From: Nitrospira sp.
Lineage (GTDB): Bacteria > Nitrospirota > Nitrospiria > Nitrospirales > Nitrospiraceae
Length of the DNA stretch: 64,000 bases
Assembly: GCA_037045225.1 (NCBI GenBank)
Contig: JBAOHZ010000009.1
Location: forward strand, 1,488,001-1,552,000
Direction: 5' to 3'
Of this stretch, positions 55,519-64,000 are shown one piece after another. The first letter of the stretch is position 1, and each line of letters opens with the position of its first letter. The notes beneath the pieces were generated by a model. That model worked only from the letters and a program-made list of their open reading frames with translations. It was not told the origin of the DNA and ran no database searches. The translations under genes were made by a program, and so were the position numbers.

Positions 55519-56685
55519 CTAGAGGCACGTGCCGGAAAGGTGCGACCGGAAGGCCGACGCTTTCATCAGAGCCTCATCGCGGGTCGGGGCAAGAAAGCTG
55601 ATGTGTCCCATTTTTCGTTTCGCCCGGATCGTGCGTTTTCCATAGAGATGCACTACCGCTCCGGATTCACGGAGCACCTCCTGCACTCCGGGCGATTCCG
55701 TGGCGAGTCGCACGTCATCACCGATCAAGTTGACCATGACCGCAGGAGTCAGCAGCCGCACCTCCCCCAGTGGCAAGCCACAGAGCGTACGGACCTGCTG
55801 TTCAAACTGCGACACCGTACAGGCGTCCAACGAATAGTGGCCTGAATTATGGGGCCTGGGTGCCACTTCGTTGATCAACAATCGGCCGTCGGCCATGAGA
55901 AATAACTCCACACAAAACACCCCTATGCCGCCCAAGACCTCGACCGCACGACACGCCATCGTCGCAGCCTGATCGGCCACCGTCGCCGACACATCCGCGG
56001 GGATCGTACTCTGTCGGAGAATGCCGCCTTCATGAACATTCTCGACGACCGGATACGTCCGCATCGTGCCCTCCAGACTGCGCACGACCAAAATCGACAC
56101 TTCGCGTTCGAACGGAAGCCAAGCCTCCAAAATCCATCGCAACCCGGGACGCATGATCCGCACCAAGTCCTGCTGCACCACAGCACACTCCTCGGCACGA
56201 GCAATCTTCCATTGTCCCTTGCCGTCATACCCGGCCGTCGCGGTCTTGCAGATGAGCGGGTATCCGAGCACCGTCTGGCGACCGAGTTCCTCCGGAGACG
56301 AGATCGCATGAAACGTCGGAACAGACAATCCATGAGTCTGAAGAAAGGTCTTCTGTTCGATTCGATCCTGAATCACACGAAGGACTTGGCTCGATGGTCG
56401 AACCGGCACCTCGCGCTCCAATTGCTCGCACAATTCAGCCGGGACATTTTCCCATTCATAGGTTACAGCACGAACGCGCCGGACGAAATCCTGACGCGCG
56501 GAAGAGTCTGTAAATGGTTGCAGGAAGGAATGATCGGCCAGCCGATGAGCGGGCGCGTCAGGGTCAGGGTCCCAGACCGCAATGGCATATCCGAGACGCC
56601 GGGCCGTGGTGGCGAACATGGCCCCGAGTTGACCGCCTCCCAGCACACCCAACGTCGCGCCGGGATCGATGACCGTCACGTTCAC
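55519..56685 (-). CDS. purK: 5-(carboxyamino)imidazole ribonucleotide synthase
   Basis: A 388-residue ATP-grasp enzyme of purine synthesis that carboxylates aminoimidazole ribonucleotide using ATP and bicarbonate. Visible marks: G-V-L-G-G-G-Q-L-G near residue 13, D-R-I-E-Q-K-T-F-L, T-A-T-A-G-Y-D-G-K-G-Q-W, and L-I-N-E-V-A-P-R-P-H-N-S-G-H-Y. It starts with GTG at 56685, overlapping the purE stop (GTGA), so translation is coupled. Confidence 0.97.
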   Translation of the reverse strand: MNVTVIDPGATLGVLGGGQLGAMFATTARRLGYAIAVWDPDPDAPAHRLADHSFLQPFTDSSARQDFVRRVRAVTYEWENVPAELCEQLEREVPVRPSSQVLRVIQDRIEQKTFLQTHGLSVPTFHAISSPEELGRQTVLGYPLICKTATAGYDGKGQWKIARAEECAVVQQDLVRIMRPGLRWILEAWLPFEREVSILVVRSLEGTMRTYPVVENVHEGGILRQSTIPADVSATVADQAATMACRAVEVLGGIGVFCVELFLMADGRLLINEVAPRPHNSGHYSLDACTVSQFEQQVRTLCGLPLGEVRLLTPAVMVNLIGDDVRLATESPGVQEVLRESGAVVHLYGKRTIRAKRKMGHISFLAPTRDEALMKASAFRSHLSGTCL

Positions 56686-57236
56686 GATCGGCGGCTCATT
56701 CGGGAGCTTCGGCTCATCCGCAAGGGAGGAGACAATCGGGCATCGTCCTGTGAGTCGAGCACCGACTGGGTTTGATTGGCGCGAAACCGTTCGACACGTT
56801 GTCTGATGGCGGCCGACCGGAGCCCGAGTATTTGCGCGGCCAGGATAGCGGCATTTTCAGCGCCCCCGATGGCCACCGTCGCAACCGGAATGCCCCGAGG
56901 CATCTGCACGATCGACAACAAGGAGTCCAACCCCCGGAGGTTCTCCGTGGGGATGGGCACGCCGATCACCGGTAGAGTGGTCTTCGCCGCCAGCATGCCG
57001 GGAAGATGAGCGGCACCGCCGGCGCCGGCAATAATCACTTGAATCCCTCGATCAATCGCCTGCTCCGCATAGGCAAAGAGACGATCCGGCGTGCGATGCG
57101 CGGAAACCACGAGCAGTTCGTTGGGAATTCCGAGCTCGTTCAGCATAGCCACTGCTTTCTCAAGGATGGGAAAATCCGACTTACTGCCGCCTAACACTCC
57201 GACGGACGCGCGGACTGCCGAGCTGTTTTTTGACAT
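56682..57236 (-). CDS. purE: N5-carboxyaminoimidazole ribonucleotide mutase
   Basis: A 184-residue class I PurE, which converts the PurK product to CAIR. Family marks: V-G-V-L-G-G-S-K-S-D, S-A-H-R-T-P-D-R with the active-site His, and I-I-A-G-A-G-G-A-A-H-L-P-G. The C-terminal tail beyond about residue 160 is longer than usual and polar. ATG at 57236 is preferred to an in-frame GTG 12 bases earlier. It is the first gene of purE-purK, divergent from the secretion operon. Confidence 0.96.
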   Translation of the reverse strand: MSKNSSAVRASVGVLGGSKSDFPILEKAVAMLNELGIPNELLVVSAHRTPDRLFAYAEQAIDRGIQVIIAGAGGAAHLPGMLAAKTTLPVIGVPIPTENLRGLDSLLSIVQMPRGIPVATVAIGGAENAAILAAQILGLRSAAIRQRVERFRANQTQSVLDSQDDARLSPPLRMSRSSRMSRRS

Positions 57237-57337
57237 GCGCGAGGCCACCTTTGGCTGAAGGAAAGAATGATGCGGCGAACCTTAGCCCTTCTCCTGTGAC
57301 AGGGTCAAGCCGCGCCCCGTCGGAACCCGTCATTGAA

Positions 57338-57367
57338 TTGACCAAGTCCTTCGCAATCCACTATGAT
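57338..57367 (+). promoter_or_regulatory. sigma-70-type promoter of the secretion operon
   Basis: TTGACC (57338-57343) and TATGAT (57362-57367) with an 18-base spacer, each one base from consensus. It lies about 45 bases before the HlyD-like start and predicts a short leader of about 40 bases. Confidence 0.65.
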
Positions 57368-57412
57368 ACGCTGTCCCCGGTGTCATAATTGACCGGGCCT
57401 TGGAGAGAACAC

Positions 57413-58849
57413 GTGCAGCGTATTCGTGAAGGGCTCAAGAGTAGACTTCGCTCGCTCGTCACCCAGCGCACCGGCCTGGATGAAATGGCGGTCGACGATC
57501 TCGCGACCTCGACCAAGCTTCAGTCGTGGGAAGCGGTCCAAATTCCCGAGCGGCTGCGGTTTTCGTCCCGACTGGCCATTCTTCTCGTGGTCTTCTTCAT
57601 TCTCATCGTCGCCTTCGTGCCCTGGACCCAGACCATCACGGTGACCGGCCAGTTGTCGGCCTATACCCCCTTTGAACGACCTCAGGACGTCGAAGCACAA
57701 ATCACCGGCCGCATCAGGAAATGGCACATCTACGAAGGCGTGCGGGTGAAAACCGGCGATGTGATTCTCGAACTGGATGACTACGACCCGAACTTCATGG
57801 CTCCGGACCTCTTGAGCCTGCTCGATCAACGCAAGAAAGCGCTAGAGGACACTCGCAAAGCCGCGTTGAGTCGCGCCGATCAACTCGATAAGCGGATCAA
57901 GGAAATGCAAAACCTCGTGAAGGCCGCCGTCCCTTCCGCAGGCGCCCGCGTCCTCGAGGCCGAAAGCAAGGTACGGGAAGCGAGGCAGAAAATCGAAGCC
58001 TCCAAGATCGCCGTCTCCACGGCCGAACTCAACGTCGAACGGCACCAGCAACTGGCACAACAAGGCCTGGTCTCCCAACGCGAATTGGAACTGACGATTC
58101 AATCCGCCCTCGCCAGCAAAGCCGACCTGCAAGGCGCACAAGCCAATTTGAGTGCCGCCGAACAGAGCATGAAAGCATTGAGTTTCGGACGAGAGCAAGT
58201 GAGCGCTGAAGTCCTGCAACGTCTCCTGGACGCGGAAGCGGCCCGCGACGCATCCATCGGAGAGGCGGCGCGCGCCGCCGACCAAGTCGCAGACGTCTCG
58301 TTGCGGCTCTCCAACGCCAACCAACGACGCGTGGCCAGCCGCATCCTCTCCCCCATCGACGGCACCGTGGTGAAAATGGCGCAGGCCGGCGCAGGTGAAA
58401 CGGTACGGCCTGGAGATAAACTGGTCAGAATTTCCCCGAACACGACGGACAAGGCCATTGAAATGGTCGCCGACGGCATTGACGCGCCGTTGCTGAATGT
58501 CGGCCGGAAGGTCAAGATTCTTTTCTACGGCATTCCCGCCATCCCGCTGCCGGCCTGGCCGGAACTGATGGCCGGAACGTACTCGGGTGTGGTGAAAGTC
58601 ATCGACCAGGTGGACGACGGAAAAGGCAATTTTCGCTTCTGGGTCGTTCCCGACTTGGAGGAACGTCCCTGGCCCCCGCAAGAACACGTCCGCCAGGGCA
58701 CCAAAGCCATGGGGTGGGTCATTCTCAATCGAGTCCCGCTCTGGTACGAGCTGTGGCGCCGCTTCAATCTGTTTCCACCGGACTACCAGGAACGGCCTCC
58801 GAGCTTGATCGATACGCTCTTGCCGAAAGCCGGTCGAGGGGCCAAGTAA
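57413..58849 (+). CDS. HlyD-type membrane fusion protein
   Basis: A 478-residue inner-membrane adaptor. A cytoplasmic N-terminus of about 60 residues, one membrane helix (about 62-82), lipoyl-like half motifs (H-I-Y-E-G-V-R-V-K-T-G-D-V-I-L and G-E-T-V-R-P-G-D-K-L), and a long coiled coil at about 145-320. The C-terminal part is larger than in simple HlyD. GTG at 57413 with GGAGAG 5 bases upstream is chosen over an in-frame TTG at 57389. It is the first gene of an operon with TolC- and ABC-type genes. Confidence 0.85.
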   Translation: MQRIREGLKSRLRSLVTQRTGLDEMAVDDLATSTKLQSWEAVQIPERLRFSSRLAILLVVFFILIVAFVPWTQTITVTGQLSAYTPFERPQDVEAQITGRIRKWHIYEGVRVKTGDVILELDDYDPNFMAPDLLSLLDQRKKALEDTRKAALSRADQLDKRIKEMQNLVKAAVPSAGARVLEAESKVREARQKIEASKIAVSTAELNVERHQQLAQQGLVSQRELELTIQSALASKADLQGAQANLSAAEQSMKALSFGREQVSAEVLQRLLDAEAARDASIGEAARAADQVADVSLRLSNANQRRVASRILSPIDGTVVKMAQAGAGETVRPGDKLVRISPNTTDKAIEMVADGIDAPLLNVGRKVKILFYGIPAIPLPAWPELMAGTYSGVVKVIDQVDDGKGNFRFWVVPDLEERPWPPQEHVRQGTKAMGWVILNRVPLWYELWRRFNLFPPDYQERPPSLIDTLLPKAGRGAK

Positions 58850-58940
58850 CTCAGTCCTTTCCCCACGGCATTCGACCCGGAGCGCACAGATCCTTCGACA
58901 CCCATTCTCTTTGTATCGGAATCAGAAAGGAGTGCGCCGC

Positions 58941-60431
58941 ATGAAACACTATGTCTGGGTCCTTGTCCTCACCGCCTGTGCGTTGAGCTGGCTGCCGGAA
59001 ACCGGCCTGTCCGCGGACGAGACGGCCAAATCACGGGCGCTCCCGCCGATCCCCCTGTCTTTGAACGAAGTCCACGCCTGGATCGACCGCTCTCATCCGC
59101 TGCTGAAGGGAGCCGGCACCGAAAAAACCTCGGCCCGCGGGAAAATGCTGAAAGCACTGGGCGCCTTCGAACCGATCCTGGTCAATGATACCGAAGTCGA
59201 ACGATTCATCGAAAAGGGAACCAACAAGACGCAAAGCGTCGGCTTCAACGATACCCTGGTCGAAGCACGCACTCCGTGGGGATTCCGTGGTAGCGCGGGG
59301 TTCCGCCAAGCGATCGGCGACGCAAAGATTCCCGACCTCTCCTTCGGCAACGGCAACCAGCAGGTGATCCTCGGCGGCTTTATGCCGCTCCTCAAGGGGC
59401 TCATGATCAATCCGGAAAATGCCGAACTCCAGCGGTCGGAGTTGGCTGACCCGCGCGCCGATGTCAAAATTTCCCAAACCCGACAGGACCTGTTCCTGGC
59501 CGCCGCCACCCAATTCTGGGATTGGGTCTCTGCAGCCAAGTATGTCGACGTGCAGCGCCGGGCGGTCGCAGTGTCCGAAGAACGCTTGCGGCAAGTCGAA
59601 GGGAGAGCCAAAGCCGGAGCCGTGGCCCCTCTCGATGTCGTGGAGGCCGGTCAAGAAGTCCAGCGCCGGCGCGAGGTTGCCATCGGCGCACAACGAGCTG
59701 TGGAGCAGGAGCAGTACAGAATGTCGATGTTCCTCTGGGAAAACCAGACGCCGACCGCGCCGCAACTGGAGCGAGCTCCTGATTTCCCTCCGCCGGCCGC
59801 CGTCCCCACGGCTGAAATCGTTCGAGCCGACAAGTTGCAGGCCAAGACTGATCGGCCGGAGATCCGCGAGGTCGACATCGAAGCCAAGGTCAACAATATC
59901 GACTTGGAACTGGCCAAAAACAACCTGCTACCCAGCCTCGACCTCGAAGCGGCCCCGGCGCGGGCACCGGAAAAGTTCGTGCTCGGGTTGGGCTACCGGT
60001 TCGGTGTGGAGTTACGCATGCCGATCCTGCAGCGCAGGAGCCGAGGTGAAGTCATGGAAGCACAAGCGCAGGCCGATCGGCTGGTTCTTGTCCAGAAATA
60101 CCGCGAGCAACAAGTGGTCGTGGACGTCGACAATGCCTTTTCGGCCATCGAACGCGCGAAGGAACGGGTGACCGCCGCTGCCGAATCACTCCGCATGGCC
60201 AAGATGTTGGAGGAAGGCGAACGGTTCCGTTTCAGCCTGGGTGCCACGAGCGTATTGTTCGTGAACCTGCGCGAGCGAAACTCCGTGGATTCGGAAATGC
60301 AGTTGGTGCGGGCCAAGGCGGACTATCAGAAGGCACTGGCCCTCTACCAATGGGCTACCGGCACGTGGGCACGCAGTCAACCATCCGCCACACCGGTCAA
60401 TTATCGAGTCGGCGCGAGCTTCTCCAAATAG
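58941..60431 (+). CDS. TolC-family outer-membrane channel
   Basis: A 496-residue outer-membrane efflux protein with signal peptide (cleavage near G-L-S-A). The two TolC-type repeats appear as paired long helices (about 180-245 and 370-440), with V-D-V-Q-R-R-A-V-A-V-S-E-E-R-L and V-D-V-D-N-A-F-S-A-I-E-R-A-K-E-R heptad patterns. ATG at 58941 has AAGGAG nine bases upstream. It follows the adaptor gene by 91 bases and probably forms the outer channel for the ABC/HlyD system. Confidence 0.9.
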   Translation: MKHYVWVLVLTACALSWLPETGLSADETAKSRALPPIPLSLNEVHAWIDRSHPLLKGAGTEKTSARGKMLKALGAFEPILVNDTEVERFIEKGTNKTQSVGFNDTLVEARTPWGFRGSAGFRQAIGDAKIPDLSFGNGNQQVILGGFMPLLKGLMINPENAELQRSELADPRADVKISQTRQDLFLAAATQFWDWVSAAKYVDVQRRAVAVSEERLRQVEGRAKAGAVAPLDVVEAGQEVQRRREVAIGAQRAVEQEQYRMSMFLWENQTPTAPQLERAPDFPPPAAVPTAEIVRADKLQAKTDRPEIREVDIEAKVNNIDLELAKNNLLPSLDLEAAPARAPEKFVLGLGYRFGVELRMPILQRRSRGEVMEAQAQADRLVLVQKYREQQVVVDVDNAFSAIERAKERVTAAAESLRMAKMLEEGERFRFSLGATSVLFVNLRERNSVDSEMQLVRAKADYQKALALYQWATGTWARSQPSATPVNYRVGASFSK

Positions 60432-60470
60432 TGGCATTTTGCGGTCTGCTCTGATAGGTTTTAGCCAGCG

Positions 60471-60498
60471 ACGAGGGCCGGCAGAAGCTGGCCCTCGT
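60471..60498 (+). promoter_or_regulatory. strong hairpin between TolC and ABC genes
   Basis: A 12-bp stem (60471-60482 with 60487-60498, one G-T pair) and an AGAA loop lie 40 bases after the TolC stop and 68 before the ABC start. Without a T-run it may stabilise the upstream mRNA or lower downstream expression rather than end transcription. Confidence 0.6.
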
Positions 60499-60565
60499 AC
60501 CGACCAAGAACTGTTCTCGCAGGGACGCAGTCAGGGGCCCAGTCAGCTGTTGCAGAGGTACCACG

Positions 60566-62233
60566 ATGGCCCAGGACCATTCCGATAATCAAACCAATCT
60601 GTTCCAGGCAGTCATCGGCCATCTCGGGGTCCTCTTCCGCCTGGAACGGCGCATCCTCGGGCTCATCGTTTCCTATTCGATCGCCATCGGGCTGTTCTCC
60701 CTGATTGTTCCCCTCACGGTTCAAGAGCTCGTCAACACCTTCGCCTTTGCCTTGCAACCCATTACAATCGTCACCCTGGCAGCCGTCATGGTGGCCGCCC
60801 TGTTATTCGTCGGCGCGTTCCGCGCATTGCAGTATTACGCCGTGGAAGTGTTGGAGCGCCGCATTTTCGCCCGGGTCGCCATCGCGATGGCCCAGCAACT
60901 CCCCTATCTGCGGTACCAGGGATTCAAACCCCGCTTTGCCAATTTTTTCGTTGAGACCATTCTCATGCAGCGGGCAGTCTCAGTCCTGCTGGTGGACTTG
61001 ATCAACGTCATCGTCGGCGGAGCCGTCGGCATGACCATCTTGGTGTTCTACCACCCGTACTTTCTGTTGTATAACGCGATTCTGCTGGTCGGCTTCAACG
61101 TGGTCTTTTTCCTCATGAGCCATGGCGGCCTGAAGGCCGATATGGAGCTTTCCCACGCCAAGTACGACACGCTGCACTGGTTTCAAGAGATTGCCTACAA
61201 CTTGCTCCATTTCAAGTCGACGGACAGCCAGACACTGCTGGTGAAAAAGACTGACCAGCTGGTGGACACCTACATCGACATACGCCGAACCCGATTCGGG
61301 ATTTTGATCCGACAGTATCTGGGCTCACTCGGCTGGCAGGCCATCGCGCATAGCGGCCTCATTGCCACGGCAGGCTGGCTGTTGGGTATTGGGCAGTTGA
61401 CGCTCGGACAATTTGTCGCCGCCGAAGTGGTCGTCAGCGGCATCTTGTCGAGCTTCGACGGGGTCGTGAAACGAATGGGCCATATCTATTATTTTCTCAC
61501 CGCGCTGACGGAGCTGAGCTTCTTCTTCTCGCTCCCGAAGGACCAGGATACCGCAACGCTCTCGATCCCCCTTCCGGACCCGACCGTCCACGGGATTCGA
61601 GTCACCTGCAAAGATCTGACATTTGCCCCTGCCGGCGGCCCGCCCATCTTCGAACGTTTCAATATGGAAGTCACGCCCGGTGAAAAAATCGGCATCTATG
61701 CGGATACGACGGTGGCCAAAACGGCGTTGGCCCGTGTCTTGGGCGGATTGGAGTCACCCACGTCCGGCGTGATTCGCTACAACGGCGTCGACCTTCGGCA
61801 CCTCAACCTCGACTCCGTCAATCGATTCCGAGGGTTTATCCTGGATTCGCAATTGTCGCTCTTTGAAGGGACTCTGGAAGAGAACATTGTGCTCGGGCGG
61901 GACTATATCCCCTATAGTGACGTGCGGTGGGCGCTTCGTTTCACCGAGCTCGAAGAGGAAGTCGATGCCTTACCCCAGGGCCTGAAGACTCACGTCCGCT
62001 CGGCAGGAAAAATCTTCGCCCCGACTCACATTGTTCGCATCCTGGTCGCACGGGCGATCTTGGGCCGGCCGCAACTCCTCATTTTCGAGGGCATCCTCCA
62101 CAACATGCACCCCGCAATGCGCGAGACGATTCTTCGGCGCCTCTGCAGCAAAGAGGAGCCCTGGTCAGTGATCTTCGTGTCGAACGATCCCAACCTGACT
62201 CCGCACGTCGACCGCCGAATCATGCTGAACTAG
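60566..62233 (+). CDS. ABC half-transporter with degenerate ATPase domain (first)
   Basis: A 555-residue protein with six membrane spans (about 25-310) like type I secretion exporters, then an ABC domain (about 340-555). The ATPase motifs are eroded: Walker A reads G-I-Y-A-D-T-T-V-A-K-T-A (Lys385 kept, glycines lost), the signature LSGGQ is replaced near 480-495, Walker B reads L-L-I-F-E-G, and the H-loop His is Asn (V-S-N-D). ATP hydrolysis is doubtful. A close paralogue follows, so they may form a heterodimer, but both are degenerate. Confidence 0.85.
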   Translation: MAQDHSDNQTNLFQAVIGHLGVLFRLERRILGLIVSYSIAIGLFSLIVPLTVQELVNTFAFALQPITIVTLAAVMVAALLFVGAFRALQYYAVEVLERRIFARVAIAMAQQLPYLRYQGFKPRFANFFVETILMQRAVSVLLVDLINVIVGGAVGMTILVFYHPYFLLYNAILLVGFNVVFFLMSHGGLKADMELSHAKYDTLHWFQEIAYNLLHFKSTDSQTLLVKKTDQLVDTYIDIRRTRFGILIRQYLGSLGWQAIAHSGLIATAGWLLGIGQLTLGQFVAAEVVVSGILSSFDGVVKRMGHIYYFLTALTELSFFFSLPKDQDTATLSIPLPDPTVHGIRVTCKDLTFAPAGGPPIFERFNMEVTPGEKIGIYADTTVAKTALARVLGGLESPTSGVIRYNGVDLRHLNLDSVNRFRGFILDSQLSLFEGTLEENIVLGRDYIPYSDVRWALRFTELEEEVDALPQGLKTHVRSAGKIFAPTHIVRILVARAILGRPQLLIFEGILHNMHPAMRETILRRLCSKEEPWSVIFVSNDPNLTPHVDRRIMLN

Positions 62234-62372
62234 GTGGATGCCGCCGTTGCTCAACGTTCTGTTCCCTCCGATTTCATGTTCTGACCCTTCTCACCATCGA
62301 ACCCGATCTGCTTGACAGGCATTCACCAATCGCCCACACTGCAGCCCACCGTCGACCGATACGAGTCATTGC

Positions 62373-64000
62373 GTGAACGCCAGCGAACCACCCATTTCAA
62401 CCCCCTCCGCGTGGACCATCCTTGCTCGTCTGAATCTCCTGATCGGGCTTGAACGCCGCATTCTCGCCATCGTGGGATCCTATGCGATCGTGATCGGCCT
62501 GTTTGCGTTGATCGTCCCGCTCACCGTGCAGGAGCTGGTGAACACCTTCGCATTTGCCATTCAGCCGGTTATGATCGTGACGTTGGTGGCGACCATGTTC
62601 GGGGCGCTCCTCTGCATGGGCGCGTTCCGCGTCCTGCAGGCGCGGGCGGTGGAGATCCTGGTTCAGCGTCTCTATGCACGGTTAGCCTTCGCCTTCACCG
62701 AGGCCTTACCCCGCTTCCGCGAGAACGTCTTTCTTCCTCAACATACCAATACGTTCATCGAAGCAGAGTTGTTGCCGCGGGCGTTGGTCGCCATGCTGGT
62801 CGACATCATCAACGTGTCGGTATCGGGGATCATCGGGATGGCGATCCTGATCATGTACCATCCCTATTTCCTGGGATATAACACGCTGCTCATCACGGGC
62901 TTTGCTTTCCTGCTGACGTTTTTCGGCCGAGGCGGGCTCCGCATCACACAACGAGTCTCCCGGCTGCATTACCAAACATTTCATTGGCTCCAAGACATCG
63001 GCATCAATCGACTGCACTTCAAATCCACGGATAGCCTCCCGCTGCTCCTGAAGAAGACCGACGCGCTCGTCCAGGCCTATGTCATGGCGCGAAAAACGCG
63101 TTCCGATATCCTGACCGGCGCGCAATACAAGAGCGCGGTCATTTTTCAGGCTACGGCGCACAGCGGCATGATCGGGCTCGGCGGCTGGTTGCTGTCGATC
63201 GGCGACATCACCCTCGGGCAGTTCGTCGGGGCGGAGGTGATCGTCGGAACCCTGTTGCTCAATCTCGACACTGTCGCCCGGCGCATGTATGCCGCCATCT
63301 CTGTCGCCACCTCACTCCAGGAACTCTCCACGCTCTTCGAGATGCCGAAGGAAGATGTGTCCGGCCCAGTGGCGGCCTGGCTCCCCAATCCCTCGCTACG
63401 GGGAGTGCGCCTGACGTGTAAGGATGTCTCGTTCGCCGCCCCGGACGGAGCGCTCCTCTTCGAACGGTTCAACCTGGAAGTTATCCCGAGAGAGAAGATC
63501 AGCGTGCTCTCGGGAACCAGCAGAAGCAAGACATCGCTCGCGCTCATCCTGGCCGGGCTGTACCATCCGACCAGCGGCGTCATCCGCTACAACGACGTCG
63601 ATCTGCGCGATGTCTCGCTGAATTATGTGAACCGCCACCGAGGCTTGATGCTGGATTCCCATCCCACACTGTTCGATGGGACGCTGGAAGAAAATATGAC
63701 GTTGCAGCGCCCCTCGATCCGGTTTGAAGACCTCAGCTGGGCACTCCGCTTCGTGGAGCTTGAAGAAGAAATCGACGCCATGCCCATGGGACTGGAAACC
63801 CTGGTGCACGGCAACGGTGCCAACCTGACTCGAAGCCAGGTGCTTCGCATTCTCCTGGCCAGAATGATCGTCACCCGGCCGGAACTGCTGATCTTCAACG
63901 GCAGTCTCCACAATATCGAGCCGGGGCTCCGATTGACCTTGCTCCGTCGGCTCTGCTCCAAGGAAGAGCCCTGGTCGGTGGTCTTTGTCTCCAACGATCC
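62373..64000 (+). CDS. ABC half-transporter with degenerate ATPase domain (second, cut by window end)
   Basis: At least 542 residues from GTG at 62373; the C-terminus is beyond the window. It is a paralogue of the preceding gene: I-V-P-L-T-V-Q-E-L-V-N-T-F-A-F occurs in both first membrane helices. The ATPase motifs are again altered: Walker A S-G-T-S-R-S-K-T-S (Lys386 kept), signature region L-T-R-S-Q, Walker B L-L-I-F-N-G-S, and V-S-N-D in place of the H-loop His. Start is uncertain because no ribosome binding site is visible. Confidence 0.82.
   Translation, partial: MNASEPPISTPSAWTILARLNLLIGLERRILAIVGSYAIVIGLFALIVPLTVQELVNTFAFAIQPVMIVTLVATMFGALLCMGAFRVLQARAVEILVQRLYARLAFAFTEALPRFRENVFLPQHTNTFIEAELLPRALVAMLVDIINVSVSGIIGMAILIMYHPYFLGYNTLLITGFAFLLTFFGRGGLRITQRVSRLHYQTFHWLQDIGINRLHFKSTDSLPLLLKKTDALVQAYVMARKTRSDILTGAQYKSAVIFQATAHSGMIGLGGWLLSIGDITLGQFVGAEVIVGTLLLNLDTVARRMYAAISVATSLQELSTLFEMPKEDVSGPVAAWLPNPSLRGVRLTCKDVSFAAPDGALLFERFNLEVIPREKISVLSGTSRSKTSLALILAGLYHPTSGVIRYNDVDLRDVSLNYVNRHRGLMLDSHPTLFDGTLEENMTLQRPSIRFEDLSWALRFVELEEEIDAMPMGLETLVHGNGANLTRSQVLRILLARMIVTRPELLIFNGSLHNIEPGLRLTLLRRLCSKEEPWSVVFVSND

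Overview
The window looks like a chromosomal stretch of a Nitrospira-like bacterium (phylum Nitrospirota). This is an inference, not a measurement. It rests on moderately high GC, a giant periplasmic multicopper oxidase next to SUMF1-type proteins, sigma-54 activators with PAS or receiver inputs, a fused STAS-MlaE permease, a type I sulfide:quinone oxidoreductase, and a pyruvate dehydrogenase-lipA operon. No rRNA, tRNA, CRISPR array or insertion sequence was recognised.

Layout. 0-5 kb: the 5' end of a c-type cytochrome gene, a YbaK deacylase, an OsmC protein, a coupled universal-stress-protein/Rnk pair, and a frameshifted mannose-1-phosphate guanylyltransferase-like gene. 5-14 kb: membrane proteins, a Mla-type lipid transport operon (mlaE-mlaF-mlaD-lipoprotein), a bactofilin-like membrane protein, a DUF2231 protein and a GT39 glycosyltransferase. 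14.4-21.3 kb: a minus-strand run of SQR, TauE/SafE, YgaP-like protein, RND adaptor and RND pump. 21.5-24.4 kb: a CHASE3 protein, a CopD-like protein, a Cys-rich unknown and an outer-membrane barrel. 24.5-34.6 kb: the most unusual region, with a sigma-54 activator carrying a Cys-rich PAS domain, a 1646-residue multicopper oxidase built from three repeated modules, a cupredoxin-like protein and two SUMF1-domain proteins. The units are separated by strong hairpins, and a sigma-54-like promoter and a palindrome lie upstream of the oxidase. 34.7-39.5 kb: a receiver protein behind a near-perfect sigma-54 box, then a PAS histidine kinase and its NtrC-type regulator. 40-44.2 kb: pdhA-pdhB-pdhC-lipA. 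44.3-49.6 kb: small exported proteins, then DUF692/MNIO-like fusion, Dus and Maf in one coupled operon. 49.7-53.4 kb: plus-strand CBS-PilZ, LOG, DHH and rhomboid genes. 53.4-57.2 kb: a degenerate hybrid histidine kinase and purE-purK. 57.3-64 kb: a type I secretion-like operon (HlyD, TolC and two ABC half-transporters) in which both ABC proteins have eroded ATPase motifs.

How the genes may work together. The periplasmic copper cluster (oxidase, cupredoxin, SUMF1 pair) appears to be a sigma-54-controlled unit whose activator could sense metal or redox state. The SQR/TauE/YgaP/RND run suggests sulfide oxidation with export of sulfur oxyanions. The pyruvate dehydrogenase operon carries its own lipoyl synthase. 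Two degenerate ~120-bp palindromic repeats, each at the 3' end of a gene, and short TATGGCTGATAGC-like repeats are scattered between genes.
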